Below are positions 24,602-32,812 of a DNA stretch of 40,102 bases, piece after piece (positions within the stretch are counted from its first letter, which is position 1; every line of letters begins with the position of its first letter). The position numbers were made by a program, and so were the translations under genes. Source of the stretch: Saprospirales bacterium. Lineage in GTDB: Bacteria; Bacteroidota; Bacteroidia; Chitinophagales; CAMDFR01. The notes beneath the pieces were generated by a model that saw nothing but the letters and a program-made list of their open reading frames with translations, was not told the DNA's origin and searched no databases. The stretch covers positions 1-40,102 of the forward strand of contig CANHVE010000003.1 of the NCBI GenBank assembly GCA_947464015.1, written 5' to 3'.

Positions 24602-25885
24602 TTATAGGTTTTCTTGATCTATTGGTTTTACATTCACTTTAATTATTTTATTGTCAGCAGCTTCTATAATAGTATATACATAATCTCCAATACTCAACTC
24701 TTCATTCTGTTCAGGAATGGATTCATGTTCATATAATATATATCCATTAAGGGTTTCATAACTTTCTGATGAAGGAATATCTAAATGATATTTTTCATTT
24801 ATTAAATCAATTTCCATATCACCTGAAAATACATAGGTGCCATTTTGAAGCGCGGTATCTGTTTGATCATCTACATCATGTTCATCTTCAATCTCTCCAA
24901 AAATCTCTTCGATTAAATCTTCTAAAGTAACAATACCCGCCGTTCCACCATATTCATCAATTACAATCGACATGTTTTTTCGGTCTTTGATAAATGTATA
25001 TAATAAATCTCTAGCAGTACTAGTTTCTGCAACTGTCACTGTTTTACGAATTAATGGTTTAATGTCTGTTGGGTTTTTGAATAAATCTTGATGGTAGATA
25101 TAACCTACAATATTATCAATCGAATTTTCGTAAACTAAGATTCTTGAATGTTGTGTTTCGATAAACTTCTTTTTCAATTCATCTACGCTACAATTGCTAT
25201 TGACAGCCTCTACTTTCATTCGGTGAACCATGCATTCTCTAACTTTTACATCTTTTAGATAGAGGGCTTTTTCAAAAATTTCGGCATCAATTTCATTGTC
25301 TTCTTCTTTTGCTTCAATATCAACTGAACCACTTGATGCTTCTTTAATTAAGTATTCTAAATCTATAGCACTAAATTCTTCTTTATGCGATTCTAATTCT
25401 TTTCCTAAAAATATCTTCATAAACACCTTAGACGTTTTTACTAATACCCAGGTGAATGGATAAAGAATAGTATGTATAATTTTTAAGGGAATAGCAAAAA
25501 AGGATAGCGTTTTATCTGGGTTAATTCTAAAAAGTGCTTTCGGAAAAAACTCCCCTAAAAACAATACAAATGCAGTAGTAATAATAGTTTGAATGACTAA
25601 TAATACAATACGATTATGAGGTAAGAGAGTAAAATTTTCGGGCACTAAAAAATTAGCCATGATACTACCGAAAATAATCACACAGATATTTAATCCAACT
25701 AAGAGAGTACTTACAAATTCGTGTCTGTGTTCATTGAAATCGGATAAAATTTTGCCAGAAGTACTGCCTTTGTTTTTGTCAAGCTCAATTCTTAATTTAT
25801 TAGCCGATAAAAAAGCAATCTCAATTCCAGAGAAAAAAGCGATGACTAATAATACAATAATGCTTGAAAGGATGTAAATAAACAT
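24602..25885 (-). CDS. CNNM/CorC-family (hemolysin-like) membrane protein with CBS domains
   Basis: 427 residues. An N-terminal DUF21 domain has about four membrane helices (1-160), with FSGIEIAFLSANKLRIELDK and VLFLGEFFPKALFRINPDK. A CBS pair follows at about 215-330 (VRECMVHR, SRILVYENSIDNIVGYIYHQD, SIVIDEYGGTAGIVTLEDLI), then a CorC_HlyC domain at about 345-425. Family members are implicated in Mg2+ or Co2+ efflux; the hemolysin name is historical. It follows the small membrane protein by 13 bp, in a lptC-linked arrangement that I recall as frequent in Bacteroidota. Confidence 0.9.
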   Translation of the reverse strand: MFIYILSSIIVLLVIAFFSGIEIAFLSANKLRIELDKNKGSTSGKILSDFNEHRHEFVSTLLVGLNICVIIFGSIMANFLVPENFTLLPHNRIVLLVIQTIITTAFVLFLGEFFPKALFRINPDKTLSFFAIPLKIIHTILYPFTWVLVKTSKVFMKIFLGKELESHKEEFSAIDLEYLIKEASSGSVDIEAKEEDNEIDAEIFEKALYLKDVKVRECMVHRMKVEAVNSNCSVDELKKKFIETQHSRILVYENSIDNIVGYIYHQDLFKNPTDIKPLIRKTVTVAETSTARDLLYTFIKDRKNMSIVIDEYGGTAGIVTLEDLIEEIFGEIEDEHDVDDQTDTALQNGTYVFSGDMEIDLINEKYHLDIPSSESYETLNGYILYEHESIPEQNEELSIGDYVYTIIEAADNKIIKVNVKPIDQENL

Positions 25886-25898
25886 ATAACAAAGATAA

Positions 25899-26141
25899 TT
25901 AATTCAAACTTTTGTCTGACTTGTTTTTATCTACATCTTCGTCTCTTTTCTTCATTTTCTCAGTAAATTCTCTTTGAGATTTTAAGTTTCGCCACAAAAA
26001 AATACAAAGAATACCACAAACGATGGGCATATATACATGATTATCTACTTGCTTATTTTTAATCAAATTAAAAACAGCTACAAAAATAGATAGCGCAAAA
26101 GCGGTAATCCAAAGACGTTCAAATACAATTAACATTTTCAT
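25899..26141 (-). CDS. Small two-helix membrane protein of unknown function (80 aa)
   Basis: 80 residues. Two hydrophobic segments (about 9-27 and 36-51) are separated by a KNKQVDNHVY loop, and the protein ends in a strongly charged tail (KKRDEDVDKNKSDKS). No family was recognised. It lies 15 bp after lptC and 13 bp before the CNNM-type gene, so it is probably translated as part of that operon. Met3 is an alternative start. Confidence 0.7.
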   Translation of the reverse strand: MKMLIVFERLWITAFALSIFVAVFNLIKNKQVDNHVYMPIVCGILCIFLWRNLKSQREFTEKMKKRDEDVDKNKSDKSLN

Positions 26142-26156
26142 ATTGATGATTTTTAT

Positions 26157-26720
26157 TTATGGTAGATCACTTGTGTTTATTTTAACTTTACCTGTAACTT
26201 GTCGAATGGTATACGAACTAAAATCTTCTTTAGCATCTAAACCTCGTCCATAGATAATTTGTTCGCTAGTTGTAATTTTTACAAATCCAGGAGTACTAAT
26301 CAATTTTTTTTTCTGACTCCAAAGCAATTCCTCTGTGTTTAGCTTTTCTCCTTTTGCATTTACTACTACCACATCGTTTTTAGCTAACATTCCTTCTATT
26401 TCTCCACTCACTTCATTAAGCACAGCATAACGAGCCGTTAATGAACTTTCAATATCTCCAGCAGGATTATAGGAATAAGCTTTGATACCTTTTGGAAACT
26501 CGGTATAATTTTTTCCTTCAGAATGATGAATGGTTTCGGTGGCAGTAATTTTCATACGCATGATTCCGTCATTACTCACATGGACTTCTACGTTTTTCCC
26601 AATTTCTTCACCTATGTTTTTTTGTGAGGCAATTTCATCTATTTTTTTCAAATCGTTTACACAGGCGCTAAATAGCAGCGTTGTACATACAAAAAACAAT
26701 ATAGGAAAGATAGATTTCAT
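26157..26720 (-). CDS. lptC: LPS export protein LptC (lipoprotein form)
   Basis: 187 residues with a lipobox ending at Cys20 (LFSAC). The mature part contains the LptC pattern: SNDGIMRMKITATETIHHSE, then FPKGIKAYSYNPAGDIESSLTARYA, SGEIEGMLAKNDVVVVNAKGEKLNTEELLW, and GRGLDAKEDFSSY, the GxGhxaxxdF signature near the end. LptC links the inner-membrane LptBFG exporter to the periplasmic Lpt bridge; in Bacteroidota it is often predicted to be lipid-anchored instead of single-pass. It is first in the long minus-strand run and has a -7 box just upstream. Confidence 0.9.
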   Translation of the reverse strand: MKSIFPILFFVCTTLLFSACVNDLKKIDEIASQKNIGEEIGKNVEVHVSNDGIMRMKITATETIHHSEGKNYTEFPKGIKAYSYNPAGDIESSLTARYAVLNEVSGEIEGMLAKNDVVVVNAKGEKLNTEELLWSQKKKLISTPGFVKITTSEQIIYGRGLDAKEDFSSYTIRQVTGKVKINTSDLP

Positions 26721-26728
26721 GCTCGTTT

Positions 26729-26758
26729 CAAAGATAGCTAAATTATAGCCAGCTATAA
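26729..26758 (-). promoter_or_regulatory. lptC promoter -7 box with adjacent palindrome
   Basis: On the minus strand TATCTTTG (26736-26729) fits TAnnTTTG and is only 8 bases from the lptC ATG, implying a very short leader. Just upstream, TTATAGC (26743-26749) and GCTATAA (26752-26758) form a perfect 7-bp inverted repeat with a 2-bp spacer. No clear -33 TTTG was found. Confidence 0.5.
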
Positions 26759-26762
26759 AAAT

Positions 26763-26790
26763 AAAAAAGGCTTAGAATTACCTAAGCCTT
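26763..26790 (-). terminator. Intrinsic terminator after the lipoprotein/barrel cluster
   Basis: AAGGCTTAG (26767-26775), loop AATTAC, CTAAGCCTT (26782-26790); on the minus strand a T-run follows at 26768-26763. It lies 12 bases after the stop of the barrel-like gene. Confidence 0.92.
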
Positions 26791-26802
26791 TCATTAGTCT
26801 AA

Positions 26803-27603
26803 TTATTTTTCTTTTTTCTGGAGTTTGATTATAGGATATAATTGGAATCGTACCCCTAAGTATCCGTTGAGGTTAGTTCCATTTGAAATTACAACAGCAC
26901 TAAATCGTTGGGCTGGCAAATTACTATAAATATCTCTTTCATAACTATCATAATAAGAGTGATAGAATCTATTAAGTCCTAAACTATAATTAACCCCTAC
27001 ATACACGGAGAAAAAATTACGACTATAACCTAATTCGGTTCCAAATTGTAAATGATATAAATGATTATTAATTGTTTTATGTTTTGTTTCAGTAAAAGCA
27101 AACTCTAAAACTAATGTGTCGTTTCTACCTAAGCCTGAACCGCTGAGTGGCTCAGTATAACTTCGATCATTAGAATAATTATAAGAAAATCCTATATTCG
27201 GACTAATATAAATTCCTTTATATATAGGCTGACGATACGCGAAACGGATTGGGATACTCCAAAAATCACCACCCCTGCCAATTCCTTGAGTAACTTTAGT
27301 TAGAAATGTTTTTTCGGTTGTATAATCAGACACTACCATAGACTGAGAAGCGCCATACATAAAAGCTTTGTGCTCCAGACCAGTACTTAGATAGAGGTGT
27401 TTATATAGTTGAATATCTATTAAAACGCCCCACATATACTTGTTGAATTGTTCGCTTTTAAAGGAAAGAGCATTATCAAGGTTATAAGTGTTGTACTGAT
27501 ACATTTTTGATATACCGTTAATATAACTTAACGAAACACTTGTACCTGCTATACCCTGTTTAATACAAAGTAAAAAAAGAAAAATAATTAATGTTTTTTT
27601 CAT
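26803..27603 (-). CDS. Predicted outer-membrane beta-barrel protein of unknown function
   Basis: 266 residues with a clear signal peptide (about 1-19, ending GIAG). The rest alternates aromatic and polar residues in short strands (VSLSYINGISKMYQYN, IQLYKHLYLSTGLEHKAF, IRFAYRQPIYKGIYISPNIG, FFSVYVGVNYSLGLNR) and closes with LGVRFQLYPIIK, as in small porin-like barrels of Bacteroidota; unusually, a KLQKKEK tail follows. No family name is assigned. It overlaps the stop of the preceding lipoprotein gene by one base (TAATG), so the two are translationally coupled and probably function together. Confidence 0.75.
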   Translation of the reverse strand: MKKTLIIFLFLLCIKQGIAGTSVSLSYINGISKMYQYNTYNLDNALSFKSEQFNKYMWGVLIDIQLYKHLYLSTGLEHKAFMYGASQSMVVSDYTTEKTFLTKVTQGIGRGGDFWSIPIRFAYRQPIYKGIYISPNIGFSYNYSNDRSYTEPLSGSGLGRNDTLVLEFAFTETKHKTINNHLYHLQFGTELGYSRNFFSVYVGVNYSLGLNRFYHSYYDSYERDIYSNLPAQRFSAVVISNGTNLNGYLGVRFQLYPIIKLQKKEK

Positions 27604-28628
27604 TAGAAATCGTTTATTTGTCGGGTTAAAAATGGATAACTAAAATAATGAACACCATCTAAAGTTTTAAAACTAAAAGTAGTAATTAATTTATAATTTT
27701 TACAGTCTCTGGTATCTCTATAAGTAATAACATCATACTTCTTTTTATTTGTAACCGTAAAATGTAATGTACCATTTACTGATGGTCTACATCTAGGAGT
27801 ATAGAAATATTCAATATCGAAAGTGCTTTCAGCTGTTCTCAGAAAATAGCTAAGATTTTGTCCTAATATATTTCCACCCGAAGGAGAGGTAGGCCAATAG
27901 TTTTCATAGTGAGAATATAGTTTTACGGAAATACCGATTTTTTTATATTCGACATTCATTCTATAAACATAATTATCTCGACCATAGAAATAGGGAAATG
28001 AATATGGGTCATCCTTTTCATTAGCACGTCTATCTCTACAGATAGATTTTGCAGCATCATCAGGATTTTCAGGACTTACTCCTCCTTGTTCTTCTAATAT
28101 AGAAAACACTTCGTCATCAAAACTAAATGACTGTATAATACTACTACCTTCACTAGCTGCTTCTAGTATAGGCAAAGAAGCTATATTGTCTTTGCTCATT
28201 ACTAAAACAGTTCTAGTTGTTGGGATTAATTTAAAGATATAATTTTGAACTTGAATGATCCCTTTATTATTTAGCACAGCAGCAACTTGATTATCACCTA
28301 ATGCCTCTGTTTCTGTAGCATTCTCTGTATATAAAGAATGAAAACCAATACTGTTTTGCCAATCAATAATTTCTTCTTCTTCAATGTAGGTAACTATAGT
28401 ATTAAAGTCTTCTTCCGATTCAAAAGCTAATCGACCATCAATTAATGAATAATGGATGGGTTTAGGTGCTTCATCTAGTTTATTAGATTGTCCTACTTTT
28501 TTGCTTGGTGTATAGATTAATTCTTTAATGTTTTTTTGTTGGTATTTTTCATCCATACCAATTTTTTTGCATGCGCTCAAGTAAAAAGTGAGCGCAATAA
28601 TTCCTAAATAAAAAATGTTTTTTTTCAT
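27603..28628 (-). CDS. Uncharacterised lipoprotein, tandem paralogue A (341 aa)
   Basis: 341 residues with a lipobox ending at Cys20 (YLSAC). No known family was recognised. Shared with the neighbouring paralogue at 28789-29814: YSLIDGRLAF near 60-69, FHSLY at 96-100, NYIFKLIP near 129-136, FSFDDEVF at 168-175, LEEQGGV at 178-184, SICRDR at 195-200, YTPRCR at 276-281 and TRDCKNY at 306-312. Cys197, Cys280 and Cys309 are therefore conserved and may form disulfides after export. The protein is probably periplasmic or at the cell surface. It starts 83 bp downstream of a shared 28-bp promoter element and is coupled to the barrel gene. Confidence 0.85.
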   Translation of the reverse strand: MKKNIFYLGIIALTFYLSACKKIGMDEKYQQKNIKELIYTPSKKVGQSNKLDEAPKPIHYSLIDGRLAFESEEDFNTIVTYIEEEEIIDWQNSIGFHSLYTENATETEALGDNQVAAVLNNKGIIQVQNYIFKLIPTTRTVLVMSKDNIASLPILEAASEGSSIIQSFSFDDEVFSILEEQGGVSPENPDDAAKSICRDRRANEKDDPYSFPYFYGRDNYVYRMNVEYKKIGISVKLYSHYENYWPTSPSGGNILGQNLSYFLRTAESTFDIEYFYTPRCRPSVNGTLHFTVTNKKKYDVITYRDTRDCKNYKLITTFSFKTLDGVHYFSYPFLTRQINDF

Positions 28629-28683
28629 GTGTTTTGTTTTAAAAATGATTAATGTTCTTTCTGGCTAGAAGTAAGTTATTTGT

Positions 28684-28738
28684 CAAAAATAATAGTAATA
28701 TAATTTTATACCTGATTATAAGCATTTGTATTCGCTTA
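28684..28738 (-). promoter_or_regulatory. Promoter of lipoprotein A with shared 28-bp element
   Basis: On the minus strand -7 TATTTTTG (28691-28684) fits TAnnTTTG. Nineteen bases upstream lies an element at 28738-28711 that matches the one before lipoprotein B at 24 of 28 positions (core AATGCTTA preceded by CGAATA). A second copy of part of the element (ACCTGATTATA, plus strand) occurs at 28765-28775, as well as at 28710-28720. Confidence 0.65.
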
Positions 28739-28788
28739 ATATCGTATAGAAAGAAAGGACTCCAACCTGATTATATTATATAATGCTG

Positions 28789-29814
28789 TTAATCAAGAAT
28801 GTTTAACGAAAAAACATCTCTTCTCCAAATCAACGTATAGTATGATTGAAAACTAAATGTGCTGCTAAGAGAATAGTTTTTGCAATCGCGAGTATTGGAA
28901 TATACATTATATGAGCCATTTTTTTTATCTGAAATGATAATATCTACTTCATTTGAAACAGTACTTCTACATCGAGGAGTATATTTGTATACTAGGTGAA
29001 ATAGCGTGTTTTTTGTTTTTAGCGAAGCACTTTCAAAAGCTCTTCTACTACTTTCAATCGTTTTATTTGTATTGGAGTATTTACAAATCAATTGAACAGC
29101 AATACCTATTTTCTTATATTCAAGTGTACCTCTAAACTCTATTGAATGCATTGATGCATCGTCTGATCTAAAGTAATAGCCAGGCTCTGTATAGTATATA
29201 GCCTGCGTTTTGGAGTTTTCGTTTGCATAACGATCCCTGCATATCGATTTTTCTTCAGTTGCTCCAGAAGGATTTACACCTCCTTGCTCTTCTAGCTTTC
29301 CAAACACTTCATCGTCAAATGAAAAAGCCTGAATCAAAGAGTTTCCATCTGTAGCTCCTTCAAGCTCATATAAATGGTCAATCGTAGCATCACTTAATAC
29401 CAATACCTTTCTGCTTGCGGGAATAAGCTTGAATATATAATGCCCAACCTGCACTATTCCATTTCTATTCAATGTTGCATAAACGGTATACTTCTCATCC
29501 TCAAGTAAAGTACTATATAAGGAATGAAAATCAATACTGCTTTCCCATCCAACAATGTCGTCTTCTTCCAGATAATTTATAAACTGATTGAAATCATCTT
29601 CATTATTAAACTTCAATCTTCCATCAATCATTGAATAGGTAATCGATTCAGGTGCATCGCTTAATTTGTGCGCTTGGTTTAAATTGTTTTTTATATAGAA
29701 CGTAAATGTTTTTAGCTCTTTCTGAATATACTTCGTTTCGCTTGTTTTTTTAGTACAAGTAATTAGAAGGACAGACAAAAAAAGTAGACTTAAATAATAG
29801 ATTTTTTTCTCCAT
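28789..29814 (-). CDS. Uncharacterised lipoprotein, tandem paralogue B (341 aa)
   Basis: From the Met at 29814 the protein is 341 residues, exactly the length of paralogue A, with a lipobox ending at Cys20 (LLITC). A longer in-frame start at 29889 would add a non-signal extension and run through the promoter, so it is rejected. Residues 50-100 align with paralogue A without gaps, about 29 of 51 identical. Conserved cysteines are Cys192, Cys282 and Cys311; Cys244 is extra. The last 25 residues differ. No family was recognised. It has its own promoter with the shared element, and 160 bp separate it from paralogue A. Confidence 0.85.
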   Translation of the reverse strand: MEKKIYYLSLLFLSVLLITCTKKTSETKYIQKELKTFTFYIKNNLNQAHKLSDAPESITYSMIDGRLKFNNEDDFNQFINYLEEDDIVGWESSIDFHSLYSTLLEDEKYTVYATLNRNGIVQVGHYIFKLIPASRKVLVLSDATIDHLYELEGATDGNSLIQAFSFDDEVFGKLEEQGGVNPSGATEEKSICRDRYANENSKTQAIYYTEPGYYFRSDDASMHSIEFRGTLEYKKIGIAVQLICKYSNTNKTIESSRRAFESASLKTKNTLFHLVYKYTPRCRSTVSNEVDIIISDKKNGSYNVYSNTRDCKNYSLSSTFSFQSYYTLIWRRDVFSLNILD

Positions 29815-29863
29815 GGGTTTAGTTATTTGATTAAAAAAGATTCTTGCCAGAAAGATGTCGGAG

Positions 29864-29918
29864 CAAAAATAGTAGTAGCTTCTACACACACCTCATTTTA
29901 AGCATTTATATTCGTTTA
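29864..29918 (-). promoter_or_regulatory. Promoter of lipoprotein B with shared 28-bp element
   Basis: -7 TATTTTTG (29871-29864, minus strand), then exactly 19 bases, then the shared element at 29918-29891. Box sequence and spacing are identical to those before lipoprotein A, although the 19-base spacer is otherwise unrelated. Confidence 0.65.
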
Positions 29919-29954
29919 CACGAAAATAAACTTATAACCAAAACCATAGAAACC

Positions 29955-30857
29955 TTATTTTACTAGGTTTTTAAGACATTCACTGAGCATGCCATATTGA
30001 AATTGAAATCCTGTTTGTACAAGTTTTTTTGAACTGCAACATTGTCCATCCAAAACTAATGATGCACTTTCTCCTAATCCCATTTTTATAGCAATAGATG
30101 GTATTCCAAATACAGGGCTGATTGGTTTTTTAAGTTGAGCTAATATTTTAATAAATTCTTTTTGACGAGTGTTTTCAGGGGCATTAATATTATAGATTCC
30201 TTTAGTTGTAGTATTCTCCATAAAGAAAAGCACCACCTTACATAAATCCTCCACATGAATCCATGGCATGTATTGATCTCCTTTTCCAAAATAATTTAGT
30301 GAAAGGGGATACGATATTATTAATTTTGGAAAAGCACCTTGATTGGCATCTAATACCATTGGGATACGCATTATAATATGTCTTTTGGTAAAAGACAGCA
30401 GATTTTGATGTGCCTTTTCCCATAAAACACAAGTTTCAGCCAAAAAATTATGACCAGCTGGGCTCTCTTCATCAACAATATGATCATTCACATTTCCATA
30501 AAAACCAGTAGCGGACGCACCAATATAACAATCGAGCATTATTTTCTTTTTAGCTAATAGCTCAAAAAGCATATGGGTACTTTTCACTCTACTCGAAATA
30601 ATATGCTCCTTTTGCTCAATGGTCCATGATTTAGCTCCAATATTCTCTCCTGCTAAATGTATGATACAGCCCACTTCCTCAATAGCCGTTTCTTCCACTT
30701 GATTTTTCTCTATGTCCCATAAAAACGAGTTAATCCTAGGGTCAACAATGCGTTTCCTGCTGAGTGTGTTTATTTTATATCCTTTTTCGAGTAAAAGATG
30801 GATCATTTTCTGTGCAATAAATCCAGTTGCACCTGTTATTAATACTTTTTTATTCAT
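29955..30857 (-). CDS. TIGR01777-family NAD(P)-dependent epimerase-like protein
   Basis: 300 residues, an extended short-chain dehydrogenase. The N-terminal Rossmann motif is KVLITGATGFIAQKMI (5-20), with Ala at the third glycine position. Next come HLAGENIGAKSWTIEQK, SRVKSTHMLFELL and the active-site region GASATGFYGN, then MPWIHVEDLCKVVLFFMEN and the C-terminal DUF1731-type segment (LGESASLVLDGQCCSSKKLVQTGFQF). These are hallmarks of the YfcH/SDR39U1 group; its biochemical role is not established. It is divergent from oppA at 30967. Confidence 0.92.
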   Translation of the reverse strand: MNKKVLITGATGFIAQKMIHLLLEKGYKINTLSRKRIVDPRINSFLWDIEKNQVEETAIEEVGCIIHLAGENIGAKSWTIEQKEHIISSRVKSTHMLFELLAKKKIMLDCYIGASATGFYGNVNDHIVDEESPAGHNFLAETCVLWEKAHQNLLSFTKRHIIMRIPMVLDANQGAFPKLIISYPLSLNYFGKGDQYMPWIHVEDLCKVVLFFMENTTTKGIYNINAPENTRQKEFIKILAQLKKPISPVFGIPSIAIKMGLGESASLVLDGQCCSSKKLVQTGFQFQYGMLSECLKNLVK

Positions 30858-30897
30858 TTTTTAACCTTTACAGTAAATACAACAACTTTTAAGCATA

Positions 30898-30928
30898 TTT
30901 GTTATAATGATAATATCAATTATCTTTG
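30898..30928 (+). promoter_or_regulatory. Bacteroidota promoter for the OppA-OppB-OppC operon
   Basis: TTTG at 30898-30901, 19-base spacer, TATCTTTG at 30921-30928: a full match to the -33/-7 consensus, 38 bases before the ATG. Confidence 0.82.
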
Positions 30929-30966
30929 GCAGCTCATTTTTAATCTAAAATTTAGTCAACATAATA

Positions 30967-32754
30967 ATGAAAAAAATAGTTTATCAAATCAGTGTAGTAT
31001 TGGCAAGTGTACTTATTTTAAGTTCTTGCGGCGGTGGTAAAAAAGGATCAAAAGTTAAATCCTCTAGAGCAGGTATCAACGAAGTAATTATTAGAGAATC
31101 GGCTGATTGTGATAAAATTAATCCATATACATCAACAAGCGCAAATTCTAGATATGTTGAAAGCAATGTGTTTATGGCTTTATTAGATGTTGATCCTAAT
31201 AACTTAGAAATGATAGGATCTTTAGCCGTATCACGTCCAACAATTACTGAAATTACAGACGGGGAATATAAAGGCGGAATGTCAATTGCTTATGAGCTTA
31301 GACCAGAAGCAAAATGGGATAATGGTTCACCAGTAACGGCAAATGATGTGGTTTTTACAATGAAAGCATTAAAAAACCCAAATACTAATTGCGAAAACTT
31401 AAGACCTTATTTTGAATTTATTAGTGATGTGGTTGTAGATCCTTCAAACAATAGAAAATTTACTTTTTTCTGTAAAGAAAAATATTTTACAGCTGAAGAA
31501 AACTCTGGGATTACCGTATTGCCTGAGCAATCATATGACCCACAAGGATTGATGAGAAAATTCACTATTAAAGAGTTGAATGATCCAAGTAAATTAAGTG
31601 CATTAAAAGTTAATCCGGATATTATCAAATTTGCAGATTTATTTAATGGGGAAGCTACAGGTAGAGAGCCTAAAAACATTGTAGGATGTGGACCATATAC
31701 AGTTGCAGAATTTACTACAGGTCAAAGAATAGTATTGAAAAGAAAAGCAAATTGGTGGGGTGATCAATTTAAAGGTAAAGTATATGGCTTTGAAGCGAAT
31801 CCTACAAAAATCACTTATGAAATTATTACCGATGAAGCTTCTGCTAAATCTTCTTTATTAGGTGAAAAAACGGATATTACTCAAGGGATTACGGCTAAAA
31901 CGTATTTAGAATTAGCTAAGACTAATATTGTTACAGATAGATACAATCCTGCAACTCCTGATCAATTTGCATATTCTTATTTTGGTTTAAATATGAGAAA
32001 CTCTAAATTAAGCGATTTACGTGTAAGACAGGCTTTAGCTCATTTAGTAGATGTAGACAAAATTATCAAAATCGTTTCTTATGGTATGGCTAAAAGAGTA
32101 ACTGGTCCAATCAGTTTTATGAAACCTTATTATAATAAAGATTTAGCTCCAATAGCTTACGATGTAGAAAAAGCTAAAACATTATTAGAAGCTGCAGGAT
32201 GGAAAGATTCAGATGGAGACGGCGTTAGAGATAAAATGATTGATGGTAAAAAAACAGATTTAACATTAGAATTAAAATATCCTTCAGGAAGTCCAGCAGC
32301 AGATGCCATTGCTTCTATGTTGACAGAATGGTGTAAATCTGCAGGAGTTACTATTACTACTTCTACAAAAGAGTGGACAGTATTCATAGAAGATACTAAA
32401 CGTCATAATTTTGAAATGTATTTTGGATCTTGGATTGGTGGACATACACTAGATGATATGAAACAAATCTGGCATACTCAATCATATAATGGAGGAGGAA
32501 ACTATATTGGATTTGGTACTATTGAATCAGATCAATTGATTGAAAAAATCAGATATGAATTAAATGAAGAAAAAAGAAATGAATATTATAAACAAATTCA
32601 AAAAATCATTTATGATCAACAACCATACATCTTCATTTCATCTCCTAAAAACAGATTGTTTATCCATAAAAGATTTGAAAACGCTAATACTTATGTAATC
32701 AGACCAGGATTCTTTGAAAAAGAATTCAGATTAAATAAAGATTTTGGTAATTAA
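30967..32754 (+). CDS. Oligopeptide-type ABC transporter solute-binding lipoprotein (SBP_bac_5)
   Basis: 595 residues with a lipobox ending at Cys21 (LILSSC) followed by a GGGKKG spacer. The family-5 fold is visible: DKINPYTSTSANSRYVESNV, RPEAKWDNGSPVTANDVVFTM, NIVGCGPYTVAEFTTGQRIV, KLSDLRVRQALAHLVDVDKI, DSDGDGVRDK and KEWTVFIEDTKRHNFEMYFG. It is paralogous to the minus-strand protein at 12965-14725. Two permease genes follow on the same strand (58 bp), so it delivers substrate, probably peptides, to that importer. A strong promoter precedes it. Confidence 0.93.
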   Translation: MKKIVYQISVVLASVLILSSCGGGKKGSKVKSSRAGINEVIIRESADCDKINPYTSTSANSRYVESNVFMALLDVDPNNLEMIGSLAVSRPTITEITDGEYKGGMSIAYELRPEAKWDNGSPVTANDVVFTMKALKNPNTNCENLRPYFEFISDVVVDPSNNRKFTFFCKEKYFTAEENSGITVLPEQSYDPQGLMRKFTIKELNDPSKLSALKVNPDIIKFADLFNGEATGREPKNIVGCGPYTVAEFTTGQRIVLKRKANWWGDQFKGKVYGFEANPTKITYEIITDEASAKSSLLGEKTDITQGITAKTYLELAKTNIVTDRYNPATPDQFAYSYFGLNMRNSKLSDLRVRQALAHLVDVDKIIKIVSYGMAKRVTGPISFMKPYYNKDLAPIAYDVEKAKTLLEAAGWKDSDGDGVRDKMIDGKKTDLTLELKYPSGSPAADAIASMLTEWCKSAGVTITTSTKEWTVFIEDTKRHNFEMYFGSWIGGHTLDDMKQIWHTQSYNGGGNYIGFGTIESDQLIEKIRYELNEEKRNEYYKQIQKIIYDQQPYIFISSPKNRLFIHKRFENANTYVIRPGFFEKEFRLNKDFGN

Positions 32755-32812
32755 TATTTTTAAAGAACTTTTCAGGGTATTCAATAAATGCATTCAAATT
32801 AAATAGAAATAG

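Noticed and set aside
26530-26748. Plus-strand frame opposite lptC
   Set aside because: It lies antisense to a confident LptC and has no promoter or domain pattern.
29815-29889. Longer lipoprotein B with a 25-residue N-terminal extension
   Set aside because: The extension has no signal character and would cover the -7 box; starting at 29814 restores a canonical lipoprotein signal and the exact length of paralogue A.
30886-30904. Possible third copy of the shared lipoprotein promoter element (TTTTAAGCATATTTG)
   Set aside because: It matches only over the TTAAGCAT part and then loses register; the same bases already form the -33 of the oppA promoter.
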